DNA of 64,000 nt. Source: CAYMMX01 sp964391675. Its GTDB lineage: Bacteria; Cyanobacteriota; Vampirovibrionia; Gastranaerophilales; Gastranaerophilaceae. The first letter of the stretch is position 1; each line of letters opens with the position of its first letter. Below are positions 36,416 through 44,123 of the stretch, in pieces. Made by a program: the position numbers and the translations under genes. Below the pieces are notes generated by a model. That model was not told where the DNA came from, searched no databases, and saw only the letters and a list, made by a program, of their open reading frames with translations. The stretch covers positions 372,001 to 436,000 of the forward strand of contig CAYMMX010000001.1 of the NCBI GenBank assembly GCA_964391675.1, written 5' to 3'.

Positions 36416-36964
36416 ATGTGCAAACGTAAAACAAAATTGATGTCAATTTTTTTCATAAATAACAAAGGAATGTTTGAGACACAGGAAGAAATTTTGAAAG
36501 TTGCAGACGCACTCAAAGAAAAACTTGAATACCTCAGAAGACACAACAAAGATTATTACATCAACGCTTTTATCGGGCTGAGCCAGCTTAATCTCCGCTA
36601 CGGCGATAATGAATTTGCCGACAATGGTAAACCCGGACGAAACAGTCTTATAAGAGTTCCTAAGCCGTATTTAAACGCGAAAAAGAAACTTGATGAGCCT
36701 TGGCATCTACATATATTGCTTGAAGCAAATCCGGGCGAGACAGTCGGACAAGAACTCATAAATTACCTCAATAAGAAGTTCAAACGGGAAATTGCTTATA
36801 AACACAGAATTGATGACGGCTTCTTTGCTTATGCCATGAAACAATCCGGCTTCATCCGATACGTTATCGAAAACCGCCCGAACAACTTGCTTAAATATAA
36901 CTTCAAAGCCATGTATGAAGAGAATTACAAGCCCCTGACTAAAGGCAAAAAGTTTAGGAAATAA
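36416..36964 (+). CDS. Putative HUH-type Rep protein
   Basis: A 182-aa protein with DEPWHLHILLEANPGETVGQ near residues 98-117. WHLHILLE fits a HUH (His-hydrophobic-His) metal site of rolling-circle initiators, and downstream Tyr residues such as FIRYVIENRP could be nucleophiles. The overall pattern also recalls the YagK/YfjJ-type Rep-like family. The ATG at 36416 follows AAAGGTGA; the GTG at 36407 lies inside that site and is unlikely. A long hairpin lies 50 bp upstream, and a strong terminator closes the operon. Confidence 0.6.
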   Translation: MCKRKTKLMSIFFINNKGMFETQEEILKVADALKEKLEYLRRHNKDYYINAFIGLSQLNLRYGDNEFADNGKPGRNSLIRVPKPYLNAKKKLDEPWHLHILLEANPGETVGQELINYLNKKFKREIAYKHRIDDGFFAYAMKQSGFIRYVIENRPNNLLKYNFKAMYEENYKPLTKGKKFRK

Positions 36965-37025
36965 AATAAAAAATTTCGGTTAATCCCAAAAGCGAGAGGA
37001 CATGAAAATGAGGTGTCAAAACTAC

Positions 37026-37062
37026 AAACTATTATGTACTGATAATACATAATAGTTTTTTT
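37026..37062 (+). terminator. Intrinsic terminator of the replication operon
   Basis: A perfect 13-bp stem (AAACTATTATGTA / TACATAATAGTTT) with a 7-nt loop, followed by a T run of seven. The stem starts with A residues, so it can also end the minus-strand membrane-protein operon. Confidence 0.9.
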
Positions 37063-37073
37063 ATTAAGCTGAA

Positions 37074-37352
37074 TTATAAATTTTTTTTCAAAATAATATT
37101 CTTAAATATTTCCTTAGTCATAATTATGCCGATTATAAAGTAGCCGACACCTGCAATTAATAAACAAGTTGAGGAAAACCCGTCAACCATAAACTGAGTT
37201 CCTAAGCTGTTTATTAGCCAATCTCTGGCATTATTTATAACTGGCGGCATATCAATATAGAAGTACAAACCCCAAATTAAATAAGCAACGCCAAAGGCGG
37301 AATGCAACAACCCATATAATAATAAAATTGTTTTATCCAATATTTTAGTCAT
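37074..37352 (-). CDS. Small membrane protein, 92 aa
   Basis: Not recognised. Two or three hydrophobic segments (ILLLYGLLHSAFGVAYLIWGLYFYI and LLIAGVGYFIIGIIMT) and a Lys-rich C-terminus predict an inner-membrane protein. It follows the 114-aa membrane gene by 8 bp on the same strand, so the two form a small operon read from the repeat-borne promoter at its right. Confidence 0.6.
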   Translation of the reverse strand: MTKILDKTILLLYGLLHSAFGVAYLIWGLYFYIDMPPVINNARDWLINSLGTQFMVDGFSSTCLLIAGVGYFIIGIIMTKEIFKNIILKKNL

Positions 37353-37360
37353 TTTGCCCC

Positions 37361-37705
37361 CTAATTGTTTATATAGCTGTTATCAAGCTTGAACATTGTA
37401 TATGTTCCCCGTAAATCTTTAGTTTCAGGCTCAGTTTCGATTTTAGCCGTATATGCTTTTTTAATCTTATCAAGGAACTTAAACTCAGCTTTTCCTTTTA
37501 TTGCCATTTCAAAAGCTCCGGCAATCCCTCCGGGAACGAACGCGAAACTACAAAAAATCATCGGAACACCCACAATTATTCCTATAACTGTTGTGCAAAA
37601 AATAATTCCGACAAAAAACAGCAATAATCCGGTTAAAGCTATGCCCAACCCAAAAATTGCCCCGAATATCCTTATTAGGACTTTGTCAATAGTTTCTTTT
37701 CTCAT
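37361..37705 (-). CDS. Small membrane protein, 114 aa
   Basis: Not recognised. Two long hydrophobic stretches (IFGAIFGLGIALTGLLLFFVGIIFCTT and VIGIIVGVPMIFCSFAFVPGG) are followed by a basic, polar tail. The ATG at 37705 is chosen because AAAGGGGTGA lies eight bases upstream; the longer frame from 37750 runs through the promoter region. It shares the upstream 62-bp repeat with the ABC-F gene, suggesting common control. Confidence 0.6.
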   Translation of the reverse strand: MRKETIDKVLIRIFGAIFGLGIALTGLLLFFVGIIFCTTVIGIIVGVPMIFCSFAFVPGGIAGAFEMAIKGKAEFKFLDKIKKAYTAKIETEPETKDLRGTYTMFKLDNSYINN

Positions 37706-37724
37706 ATAAATCACCCCTTTCAGC

Positions 37725-37786
37725 ACTAAAAACGATATAATGAGTATCATAAACTATTTTTTGCAGAAGGCAACCAAAATGCAGAT
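37725..37786 (-). repeat. Promoter-like repeat, left copy
   Basis: A 62-bp segment about 80% identical to 39506-39566 in the same orientation. On the minus strand it holds TTGCCT, 16 bp, TATGAT, then an imperfect GATA/TATC inverted repeat. It ends 20 bp before the start of the 114-aa membrane protein. Confidence 0.65.
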
Positions 37787-37812
37787 ATATCAAGAAAAAT
37801 TAAGAATCTATA

Positions 37813-39285
37813 TCAATCCATATTTACGATTTGAGTCGCAATATTATTTGTAAAAGTTTTATCGTGTTCTACAAATAACAAGGTTATGTCATACTTTGAA
37901 AGTAATTTTTCAATTTGGATTCTTGAAAATATATCAATATAATTCAGCGGTTCATCCCAAATATATAAATGTGCTTGCTCACAAAGACTTTTTGCAATCA
38001 AAACTTTCTTTTTTTGCCCTGCACTAAATTCTTTTATATCTTTTTCAAAATGGTCTCTGCTAAAGTCCAATTTTCTTAGAATTGTCTTAAAAAGCGTCTC
38101 ATTAATATCGTTTTTTTGTACAAAATTATTTAAACTGCCATTCAAAAAAGATGTGTCTTGCGGAACATATGAGATAATAAGATTAGTTGCTTTATACATA
38201 TTGCCCGCATAAGTTATATTTTCACCGCAAATTAATTTTAAAATACTTGATTTTCCGCTTCCATTTTTACCTTTGATAGAAATTTTATCACCATTTTTAA
38301 TGCTGAAATTTATATTTTTAAAAACTTGCTTATTGTCATAAGAAATTGACACATCTTCAAATAAAACGAGATTATTTGAATGGTGTTTTAAAGGATTAAT
38401 TTTTAAATCAGATATTTCTTCAACATCATTTAAAAGTTTTGATTTTTCTTCAAATAAAGCTTTCTGTCTATTTTCTGTTGATTTTGCTCGTTTCATCATT
38501 TTTGCAGATTTATGACCTATATAACCTCTGTCGACCGGACCGTTTCCGTATTTACTTTTTTCAACCTGTTGAGCCCAATTTGAAGTTCTTTGCATTGATT
38601 GATTAAGCCTTTTTATTTCTTTTTTAAGCTTTTCATTCTCTGTAAGCTCAAATCCGTCTTTTAATTCCTTATTGTAATACCATGAAGAAAAGTTGCCGCC
38701 TTGCACTTCAATATCAGATTTATTAATTGATAAAATATGGTCAACGCAGGTGTCTAAAAGCATTCTGTCATGAGACACAAGAATAAATCCTTTTTTGGAA
38801 TTTAAATATTTTGATACCATTTTTCTGGCGTTTTCATCCAAATGATTTGTGGGTTCATCAATTAATAAAAATTCGTGATTATCATTAACAAATAACATAG
38901 CCAAAAGGAACTTTGTTTGTTCACCATTTGATAAGGTATTAAACGATCTATACAAAATTTCATCTGATAAATCAAGCAAAGACAATTCTTTTTCAAGTTG
39001 CCATAATTCCAGATAAGGATTTAAACCATATGCTAGATTTATTGTGTCTTGGGTTTTGTCTTCAATGTTTTGAGGGAAATATTTAAAACTTACAGGAGAA
39101 ATTATTTTGCCTTCATATTTGAATTTTCCAAGCAAAAGATTAAGGAGGGTAGTTTTTCCGCGTCCGTTTCTTCCTATAAATCCAAGTTTCCAATCAGTAT
39201 CAATTTCAAATGAAACATTTTTGAAAATATTTTCACTGCTTGAAAAATAAGAAAAAGTTAAGTCAGATACTTTTATTAATGTCAT
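37813..39285 (-). CDS. ABC-F ribosome-protection-type ATPase, Lsa-like
   Basis: A 490-aa protein with two ABC domains and no membrane segment. Walker A sites are GRNGRGKT (residues 38-45) and GKNGSGKS. Signatures are LSNGEQTK and FSAGQKKK, with FLLIDEPTNHLD as first Walker B. The second Walker B region reads LYIWDEPLNYID. The opening (TDWKLGFIGRNGRGKTTLLNLL) is typical of the Lsa/Vga resistance group, which removes lincosamides, streptogramin A and pleuromutilins from the ribosome. The spectrum here is inferred. The start at 39285 has AGGAG upstream and replaces a longer frame from 39318. A leader peptide and attenuator precede it. Confidence 0.85.
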   Translation of the reverse strand: MTLIKVSDLTFSYFSSSENIFKNVSFEIDTDWKLGFIGRNGRGKTTLLNLLLGKFKYEGKIISPVSFKYFPQNIEDKTQDTINLAYGLNPYLELWQLEKELSLLDLSDEILYRSFNTLSNGEQTKFLLAMLFVNDNHEFLLIDEPTNHLDENARKMVSKYLNSKKGFILVSHDRMLLDTCVDHILSINKSDIEVQGGNFSSWYYNKELKDGFELTENEKLKKEIKRLNQSMQRTSNWAQQVEKSKYGNGPVDRGYIGHKSAKMMKRAKSTENRQKALFEEKSKLLNDVEEISDLKINPLKHHSNNLVLFEDVSISYDNKQVFKNINFSIKNGDKISIKGKNGSGKSSILKLICGENITYAGNMYKATNLIISYVPQDTSFLNGSLNNFVQKNDINETLFKTILRKLDFSRDHFEKDIKEFSAGQKKKVLIAKSLCEQAHLYIWDEPLNYIDIFSRIQIEKLLSKYDITLLFVEHDKTFTNNIATQIVNMD

Positions 39286-39341
39286 TTTTAGTCTCCTGTT
39301 AAATGTTAAACAATACAAAATAGTCCCATAAGGACAAATTC

Positions 39342-39397
39342 AAAAAGCATATAAAAATATAAGCCGACTTTAATTATTCAGCTGAATATGCTTTTTT
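39342..39397 (-). promoter_or_regulatory. Transcription attenuator hairpin upstream of the ABC-F gene
   Basis: On the minus strand AAAAAAGCATAT (39386-39397) pairs with ATATGCTTTTT (39342-39352) and ends in a T run, an intrinsic terminator more than 50 bp before the ABC-F start. A 14-bp palindrome, TATTCAGCTGAATA (39375-39388), overlaps the left arm and could form a competing stem. Together these fit ribosome-controlled attenuation. Confidence 0.7.
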
Positions 39398-39417
39398 TAA
39401 CAAGATGCTGTTTTCAA
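39397..39417 (-). CDS. Candidate leader peptide MKTASC
   Basis: A six-codon frame TTG AAA ACA GCA TCT TGT TAA. AAAAAAGGA lies nine bases upstream of the TTG. The stop codon touches the left arm of the attenuator hairpin, so a ribosome stalled here would disturb that stem. TTG as start and the short length make this tentative; an ATT-started frame overlaps it. Confidence 0.45.
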   Translation of the reverse strand: MKTASC

Positions 39418-39438
39418 TGGCGTAATTCCTTTTTTCTT

Positions 39439-39467
39439 ATTATAACAATTTTTATAGCGGATTTCAA
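39439..39467 (-). promoter_or_regulatory. Near-consensus promoter of the ABC-F leader
   Basis: TTGAAA (complement of 39462-39467), 17 bp, TATAAT (complement of 39439-39444). The predicted start near 39432 lies just before the leader-peptide ribosome site. Confidence 0.8.
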
Positions 39468-39505
39468 GTATATATCTTAATTCAACTCAAATTTTTCTAT
39501 TGTAA

Positions 39506-39566
39506 CACTAAAATGATATACTTCGTATCATAAACGGTTTCTTGCAGAAGTCAACCAAAAAGTAGA
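39506..39566 (-). repeat. Promoter-like repeat, right copy
   Basis: Matches 37725-37786. On the minus strand TTGACT (39549-39554), 16 bp, TATGAT (39527-39532), then an imperfect TGATATAC/GTATCA inverted repeat. It would be a second, upstream promoter for the ABC-F gene. Confidence 0.65.
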
Positions 39567-39747
39567 CGTACTGTGCAAATCGAGGGTTTTGGATAATCAT
39601 TTTATAGGGTTAAGCTAAAGCGGGCATAAAAATCCATTCTAAAAACTTATGAGTGCCTATTTCAGCATATAAATATTCGATTAGGGCAAAACATACTAAG
39701 GTCAAATTTTTATCGAAAACAAGGAACAAGACAGAAAGATTTTCAAT

Positions 39748-39777
39748 AAAAAAGACGTGTTCATCACATGTCTTTTT
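39748..39777 (-). terminator. Bidirectional terminator downstream of the integrase gene
   Basis: AAAAAAGACGTGT (39748-39760) and ACATGTCTTTTT (39766-39777) form a stem with one mismatch and A/T tails on both sides, 21 bp after the integrase stop. Confidence 0.8.
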
Positions 39778-39797
39778 AATATTAAGATATTTAGTTT

Positions 39798-41015
39798 TTA
39801 CGTTGACAATAATTTGTCGGTCATATTTTGCATTACCGCCTGTTGAGCTTCCTGCGAATCATGAGTATAAATATTTAGAGTTACATTTGTGTTAGCGTGT
39901 CCCAAGATTGAGGAAACGGATTTAATATTTGAATTATAATCACTCGCCCTTGTGGCAAAGGTATGCCGAAGCTCATGGAATGTTATTTTAGTGGTGATTT
40001 CAGCTTTATCAAGCGTATCGCTCAAAAACGTTCCGACTGCTTTTTGGTCTGCAATATTTCCATCTTCCCTGCAAAAGACTAAATTCAAGTCGTTATAAGC
40101 TTCTTTCCATTTCTTTTTAGTTTTATCTTGGGCGGTTTTGTATTCTTTCAGCTTTTCCATAATCGCGGGAGATATTGCAATTGTACGGTTGGAGCTTTCA
40201 GTTTTAGTTTTGTCGCTTATTTTAAGCAGGGTTTTTGACTTTATATTTTCATCGAAATTCTGTTCACGCCTTGCTTGTTTGTTTATTGTGATACAATTTT
40301 TCTCAAAATTAATATCCGCCCAAGTTAGACCTAAAATTTCACCATGTCTCATGCCTGAAAACAGAGCCAGTAATATAATCATCCCCCATGGGTGGTCAAA
40401 GCAATGTTTTATCAAGGCTTTTTCTTCATCTTCGGTCAAAGCTGTTCTTGTATTCTTTTCAGGGGCAGGCAATTTTATACCTCTTGCAGGATTTTTCATA
40501 ATAATATCGTTGTTTACCGCTTGCTCCAATGCTTGATTAAGTGCAACATGGATATTTCGTACAGATTTTGGCGAAAGTCCTTTGCCGTCTTTTCTTAAGC
40601 TTCCTTTTTCTAAAAGGTCATTGTAAAACCGTTGAATATGCATATTTTTCAATTCAATTAATTTCATTTTGCCAAGTTTTGGCTTAATGTGGCAACGGAT
40701 ACTGCTTTCATAATCACTACGAGTTTTTACACCGACTTTTCCAACAATATAATTGTTGTACCAATTATCTAGCCATTCTTCGAGCCGGATTTGTGTATTG
40801 TCAGAAGAAAGTCCTTTTCTAAATTGTTCTTTGAAATCATTTAACTTTTTAAGTGCAACCTGCTGAGATTTAGATGAAAAATATTTAAAATCTTGTGTTC
40901 CGTCTTTTTTAAATCCAACTGTAAGTGTTGCTTCCCATCTTCCGTTTTTAAATCGTAGACCGCCCTCGCCGTTCGGTCTTTTTTTTCTTTTAGGTTTATT
41001 TTCTGTTCCTGCCAT
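39798..41015 (-). CDS. int: Tyrosine recombinase (integrase)
   Basis: A 405-aa phage-type integrase. Residues 1-60 resemble the AP2-like arm-binding domain (RPNGEGGLRFKNGRWEATLTVGFKKDG). Residues 65-170 are the SAM-like core-binding domain. The catalytic domain has Arg in SGMRHGE (about 223), HELRH (His about 346, Arg 349), GHANTNVTLN and the nucleophile Tyr in NIYTHD (about 382). It should recombine attP with the tRNA-Asn 3' end. The start follows AAGGGG, and the gene lies 13 bp after the serine recombinase on the same strand, so both are coexpressed. Confidence 0.93.
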   Translation of the reverse strand: MAGTENKPKRKKRPNGEGGLRFKNGRWEATLTVGFKKDGTQDFKYFSSKSQQVALKKLNDFKEQFRKGLSSDNTQIRLEEWLDNWYNNYIVGKVGVKTRSDYESSIRCHIKPKLGKMKLIELKNMHIQRFYNDLLEKGSLRKDGKGLSPKSVRNIHVALNQALEQAVNNDIIMKNPARGIKLPAPEKNTRTALTEDEEKALIKHCFDHPWGMIILLALFSGMRHGEILGLTWADINFEKNCITINKQARREQNFDENIKSKTLLKISDKTKTESSNRTIAISPAIMEKLKEYKTAQDKTKKKWKEAYNDLNLVFCREDGNIADQKAVGTFLSDTLDKAEITTKITFHELRHTFATRASDYNSNIKSVSSILGHANTNVTLNIYTHDSQEAQQAVMQNMTDKLLST

Positions 41016-41028
41016 TTTATAATTCCCC

Positions 41029-41598
41029 TTATTTATAATTCTTCACTAACTTGTAAAATGTATTTGTTTTTAAATTTAACCGCTTCATTGCTTCAATGCC
41101 TGTAATACTTCGATTCTTCCAAAGCGGATAAACTTCGCTAAAATTATCAGGCGGAGCAATTTCTTTTCTGCCCCTGTATTTGCCCGCTCGCTTGGCAATC
41201 GCAATTCCCTCACGTTGCCGTTCTAAAAGGTTTGCTCGCTCAAATTCATAAATAGCCCCAATCATTGTTAACATCAATTTACCTGTTGGCGTTGTTGTAT
41301 CAAGGTTTTCTTTTAGGCTAATGAGCTTAACGCTTTTTTTATTCAATGTTTCGACTATATCGAGTAAATCCTTTGTGCTTCGGGCAATTCGGGAAAAGTC
41401 TTTTATATAAATTGTGTCGTCTTCCCTCACGAACTCCATCATTTTTTGAAACTCAGGGCGGTTTGTATCTTTTGCACTAATTTTTTCAATAAAAGTTTTG
41501 TCAATTTCATACGGTTTTAAAGCTTCGACTTGCCGAGCTTCGTTTTGTTCCTCAGTGCTTACTCGAATGTAAGCTATTTTTTTGCCTGTAATCATCAT
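41029..41598 (-). CDS. Serine recombinase (resolvase/invertase family)
   Basis: A 189-aa small serine recombinase. The catalytic Ser is in YIRVSTEEQ (residue 14), and family motifs include YIKDFSRIARSTKDLLD, FERANLLERQREGIAIAK and GRKEIAPP. A C-terminal helix-turn-helix follows (RSITGIEAMKRLNLKTNTFYKLVK). Such enzymes resolve multimers or invert DNA. It leads an operon with the integrase. No matched res or inverted sites were identified nearby, though the 62-bp repeats flanking the ABC-F gene are candidates. Confidence 0.92.
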   Translation of the reverse strand: MMITGKKIAYIRVSTEEQNEARQVEALKPYEIDKTFIEKISAKDTNRPEFQKMMEFVREDDTIYIKDFSRIARSTKDLLDIVETLNKKSVKLISLKENLDTTTPTGKLMLTMIGAIYEFERANLLERQREGIAIAKRAGKYRGRKEIAPPDNFSEVYPLWKNRSITGIEAMKRLNLKTNTFYKLVKNYK

Positions 41599-41946
41599 TT
41601 CACCTCGCTTTCAGACTAATAATTCACAGTCTTAATACGATACTATCTTTTTATTTAGAAGTAAAATGTTCCCCAATAAGTCTTTGATATTTCTTAATAT
41701 AGACTCTAAACAAATACTTTTGTTCCATATTCTGCAACTGGTCTAGGTTCTAGCCTATTTAAACCATTTAAATTTTTAATAAAGTCGGATGTTATTTTAA
41801 AATTGCTTCTAACTGTGTATTGATGCCCTAGAACGGACGATTATTGTATCGAGCTTACTTTATTACCCGTATGGGCTATTTCGCTTAATAAAAATATATT
41901 TTTAATCTTTTTAAAAGAAAAAATGATATGATAAACTTGTTTAGCT
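41599..41946. other. Intergenic region between recombinase operon and cargo genes
   Basis: About 350 bp without a coding frame of note. AATTCACAGTCTTAATAC near 41630 probably belongs to the recombinase promoter. A partly symmetrical GGTCTAGGTTCTAGCC (41742-41757) could be a protein-binding site. The rest is AT-rich. Confidence 0.4.
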
Positions 41947-41962
41947 GGTTGATATATCAACC
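41947..41962. promoter_or_regulatory. 16-bp perfect palindrome, candidate operator
   Basis: GGTTGATATATCAACC is a perfect inverted repeat 18 bp before a 55-aa gene and just after a TATGAT-like -10 box (around 41924-41929). It is well placed for autoregulation of the small gene and the nuclease operon behind it. Confidence 0.6.
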
Positions 41963-41980
41963 TTACAAATGGAGGTTCAA

Positions 41981-42148
41981 ATGTTAATAGATGACTTAAG
42001 ATTATTTAAACAAAGAAGTTGTAATAATTCATATTTTAATGTTTCTACTATTACTGGATTAACCGAAGAAAGACTTGTTGATATTTTAGAGAAAAATGCT
42101 GAAATGACTCCAGAGGAAAAAGACCATTTAAGTATGTTACTTGGTTAA
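41981..42148 (+). CDS. Small putative regulator, 55 aa
   Basis: A short gene with a strong GGAGG six bases before the ATG, encoding MLIDDLRLFKQRSCNN and ending DHLSMLLG. Residues 18-50 (YFNVSTITGLTEERLVDILEKN) resemble a small helix-turn-helix. It could be a controller-type repressor for the HNH gene 61 bp downstream, acting at the palindrome just upstream. Function is inferred from size, spacing and the palindrome. Confidence 0.6.
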   Translation: MLIDDLRLFKQRSCNNSYFNVSTITGLTEERLVDILEKNAEMTPEEKDHLSMLLG

Positions 42149-42209
42149 TTTTATTAAAGTATTAATCTTTTCAATTTGAGTAGCTATGCTCTATTATGGG
42201 AATTAAGAC

Positions 42210-43577
42210 ATGAATATGCAAAATGAAATAATAAAAAAGTATAATGAATATAAAAATAAAGGAAAACTAAATCCAACAAATGAAGTTATTGAATTAAAAC
42301 AAGAATTTTATAAAAAATTTAATCCTGAAATAATAGCTAATTGTACTGGAGAAGACCTTTTATTTTTGTTATTTGCTCCTAGTCCAGATACAACTAAAAA
42401 TTTATTTAATAAAGATACAATAGGGTTAAATTACTGGCTTGAAGAAAAAAGTGTAATTTTGGGGATCTATACTGGACACGCAGGAAAAGCTCCTACTTAC
42501 TATTCTGATACAAAAAATTCTTGGATGAAAGTAGTTGGTGTAAATACAACTGTTGATATAACAAAAGACGAAGCAATTATAATTGCAGAACAAGTCAAAA
42601 AACAAATTATAGAATTAAATAATTATTTAAAATATGGTGATTGGAGTAAATTTAAAGATAGTTTTCCTAATGATAGATATTATCGATTTTATCACAAGTA
42701 TTTTTACATACTATATCCAAAATATTTGACTTCATACCATGCAAAAGATTTTGCCGCAAATTATAAGGCTTTATTTAATATTCACCCAAATAATAAATTA
42801 GCATTAGAAGATTTTTTGATTGGTATAGCCAAAGGAATTGATGTTGATGATTTGAGGCAAACATTGGAATTAGGATTTGAAATGCCAATGAAAGCTGAAA
42901 TGAGAAAGAAATTGGAGAATTGGGTTAAATTCCCGGAACAAATCTGTTCTAAAGCAATTGGTATATTATCAATTTTTACCCAAAAAAATATTTATATTAA
43001 TAAACAACAATGGCAAGAAATTCTAAAATTGGCTGGGTCAACAAGTCCTTATAAAACAATGTCATCATTAGCATGTGACAATACTAATAGTAATAATTAT
43101 GGAAATATAACTTATTTTGAAGATAATTTAGTTAAACTTGAATATCCTATTTTTACTCAAAGTTTGAATTGGGTAGTAAGCGATGAGGAGTTATTGCAGG
43201 CAGAAGCAATCGTCCATGAAACAGGCATAGCGACAATTTTCGATGGTCAGGAAAAAACACAAGTTGAAGAAGTTAGAGACGGTGAAATGATTGAAAGGAA
43301 AATCCTGACATATAAAAGAAACCGCGAAATTGTAATAAAGGCAAAAGAACGAGCTAAATATAAATGTGAAGCATGTGATTTTTATTATGATAATAAAATT
43401 ATTGAAGCACATCATCTTATTCCGTTAAGCCTAACAGGAGAGACAAAGATAACCATTGATGAACTTATTGTTTTATGCCCTAACTGCCATTCAATTGCAC
43501 ATTATTTATTGAAAAAAGATGACATTTATCAAGATAGAGGTATTTTGAAAAAGGAATTAAAGACTAGGATACAATAA
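42210..43577 (+). CDS. HNH endonuclease with large N-terminal specificity-like region
   Basis: A 455-aa protein. The C-terminus (about residues 385-435) is an HNH nuclease: CEACDF, EAHHLIPLS and CPNCHSIAHY supply two Cys pairs and the catalytic His pair. The N-terminal 120 residues (LNYWLEEKSVILGIYTGHAGKAPTYYS) look like a separate sensor or modified-DNA-binding domain, and the middle is helical. This layout is common in type IV-like restriction enzymes and other anti-phage nucleases, so a defence role is likely. One base separates it from the next gene, indicating a shared operon. Confidence 0.78.
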   Translation: MNMQNEIIKKYNEYKNKGKLNPTNEVIELKQEFYKKFNPEIIANCTGEDLLFLLFAPSPDTTKNLFNKDTIGLNYWLEEKSVILGIYTGHAGKAPTYYSDTKNSWMKVVGVNTTVDITKDEAIIIAEQVKKQIIELNNYLKYGDWSKFKDSFPNDRYYRFYHKYFYILYPKYLTSYHAKDFAANYKALFNIHPNNKLALEDFLIGIAKGIDVDDLRQTLELGFEMPMKAEMRKKLENWVKFPEQICSKAIGILSIFTQKNIYINKQQWQEILKLAGSTSPYKTMSSLACDNTNSNNYGNITYFEDNLVKLEYPIFTQSLNWVVSDEELLQAEAIVHETGIATIFDGQEKTQVEEVRDGEMIERKILTYKRNREIVIKAKERAKYKCEACDFYYDNKIIEAHHLIPLSLTGETKITIDELIVLCPNCHSIAHYLLKKDDIYQDRGILKKELKTRIQ

Positions 43578-43578
43578 T

Positions 43579-44070
43579 ATGACTAATCAACAAATTTTAA
43601 TAGATGCAATCAAGATGATTTTAGAATTAACACCCAAACGACCTTTTCTTTGCTTGCAATTATCGGCAATGTTATATGCAGAATTAGAAAAATTTAATTT
43701 GAAACCAAAACTTATAACAGGTTCTTTAAGTTATAAAAATGAATTACTTTTTAATATTGATTATTCATTAAATAATACGAATACCGATTCTGCTGTTATA
43801 ACTGGAGATTGGGGAGGTCATGCTTGGATTGAACTTGATGATTTAATTATTGATTTAACAATATGTCGAACAATTTATTCAGATAAATTTAATAAAAAAT
43901 GTAAAACGGAAATTATTCAAAGAATGGGAGAAGGTAGAGGTTGTTTGATTATAGATAAAAGTAATAATCTAACAGGATTTGAATATATAACCCAAGAAGA
44001 ATTAAATGACCAAATTATTAACGGAATTCTAAAAGGAACATATTTATTGTTAAAAGAAACCTCAAATTAA
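43579..44070 (+). CDS. Transglutaminase/papain-fold-like protein, 163 aa
   Basis: A soluble protein with the order Cys25 (RPFLCLQLSAMLYAEL), His (GGHAWIEL, about 82) and Asp (DLIIDLT, about 92), the catalytic order of transglutaminase-like peptidases and amidases. Spacing is plausible for a compact member, but no close family is recognised. It starts one base after the HNH nuclease stop. A nuclease joined to a cysteine-protease-like partner suggests a two-gene defence unit in which one activates or degrades the other; this is speculative. Confidence 0.55.
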   Translation: MTNQQILIDAIKMILELTPKRPFLCLQLSAMLYAELEKFNLKPKLITGSLSYKNELLFNIDYSLNNTNTDSAVITGDWGGHAWIELDDLIIDLTICRTIYSDKFNKKCKTEIIQRMGEGRGCLIIDKSNNLTGFEYITQEELNDQIINGILKGTYLLLKETSN

Positions 44071-44123
44071 AGAAGATGAGCATTTTTATAATGCAAGGAT
44101 AGATTTAAATTTCATCATAAAAA

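Noticed and set aside
36407..36418. GTG at 36407 as the Rep-like start
   Set aside because: It lies inside the AAAGGTGA ribosome site that serves the ATG at 36416.
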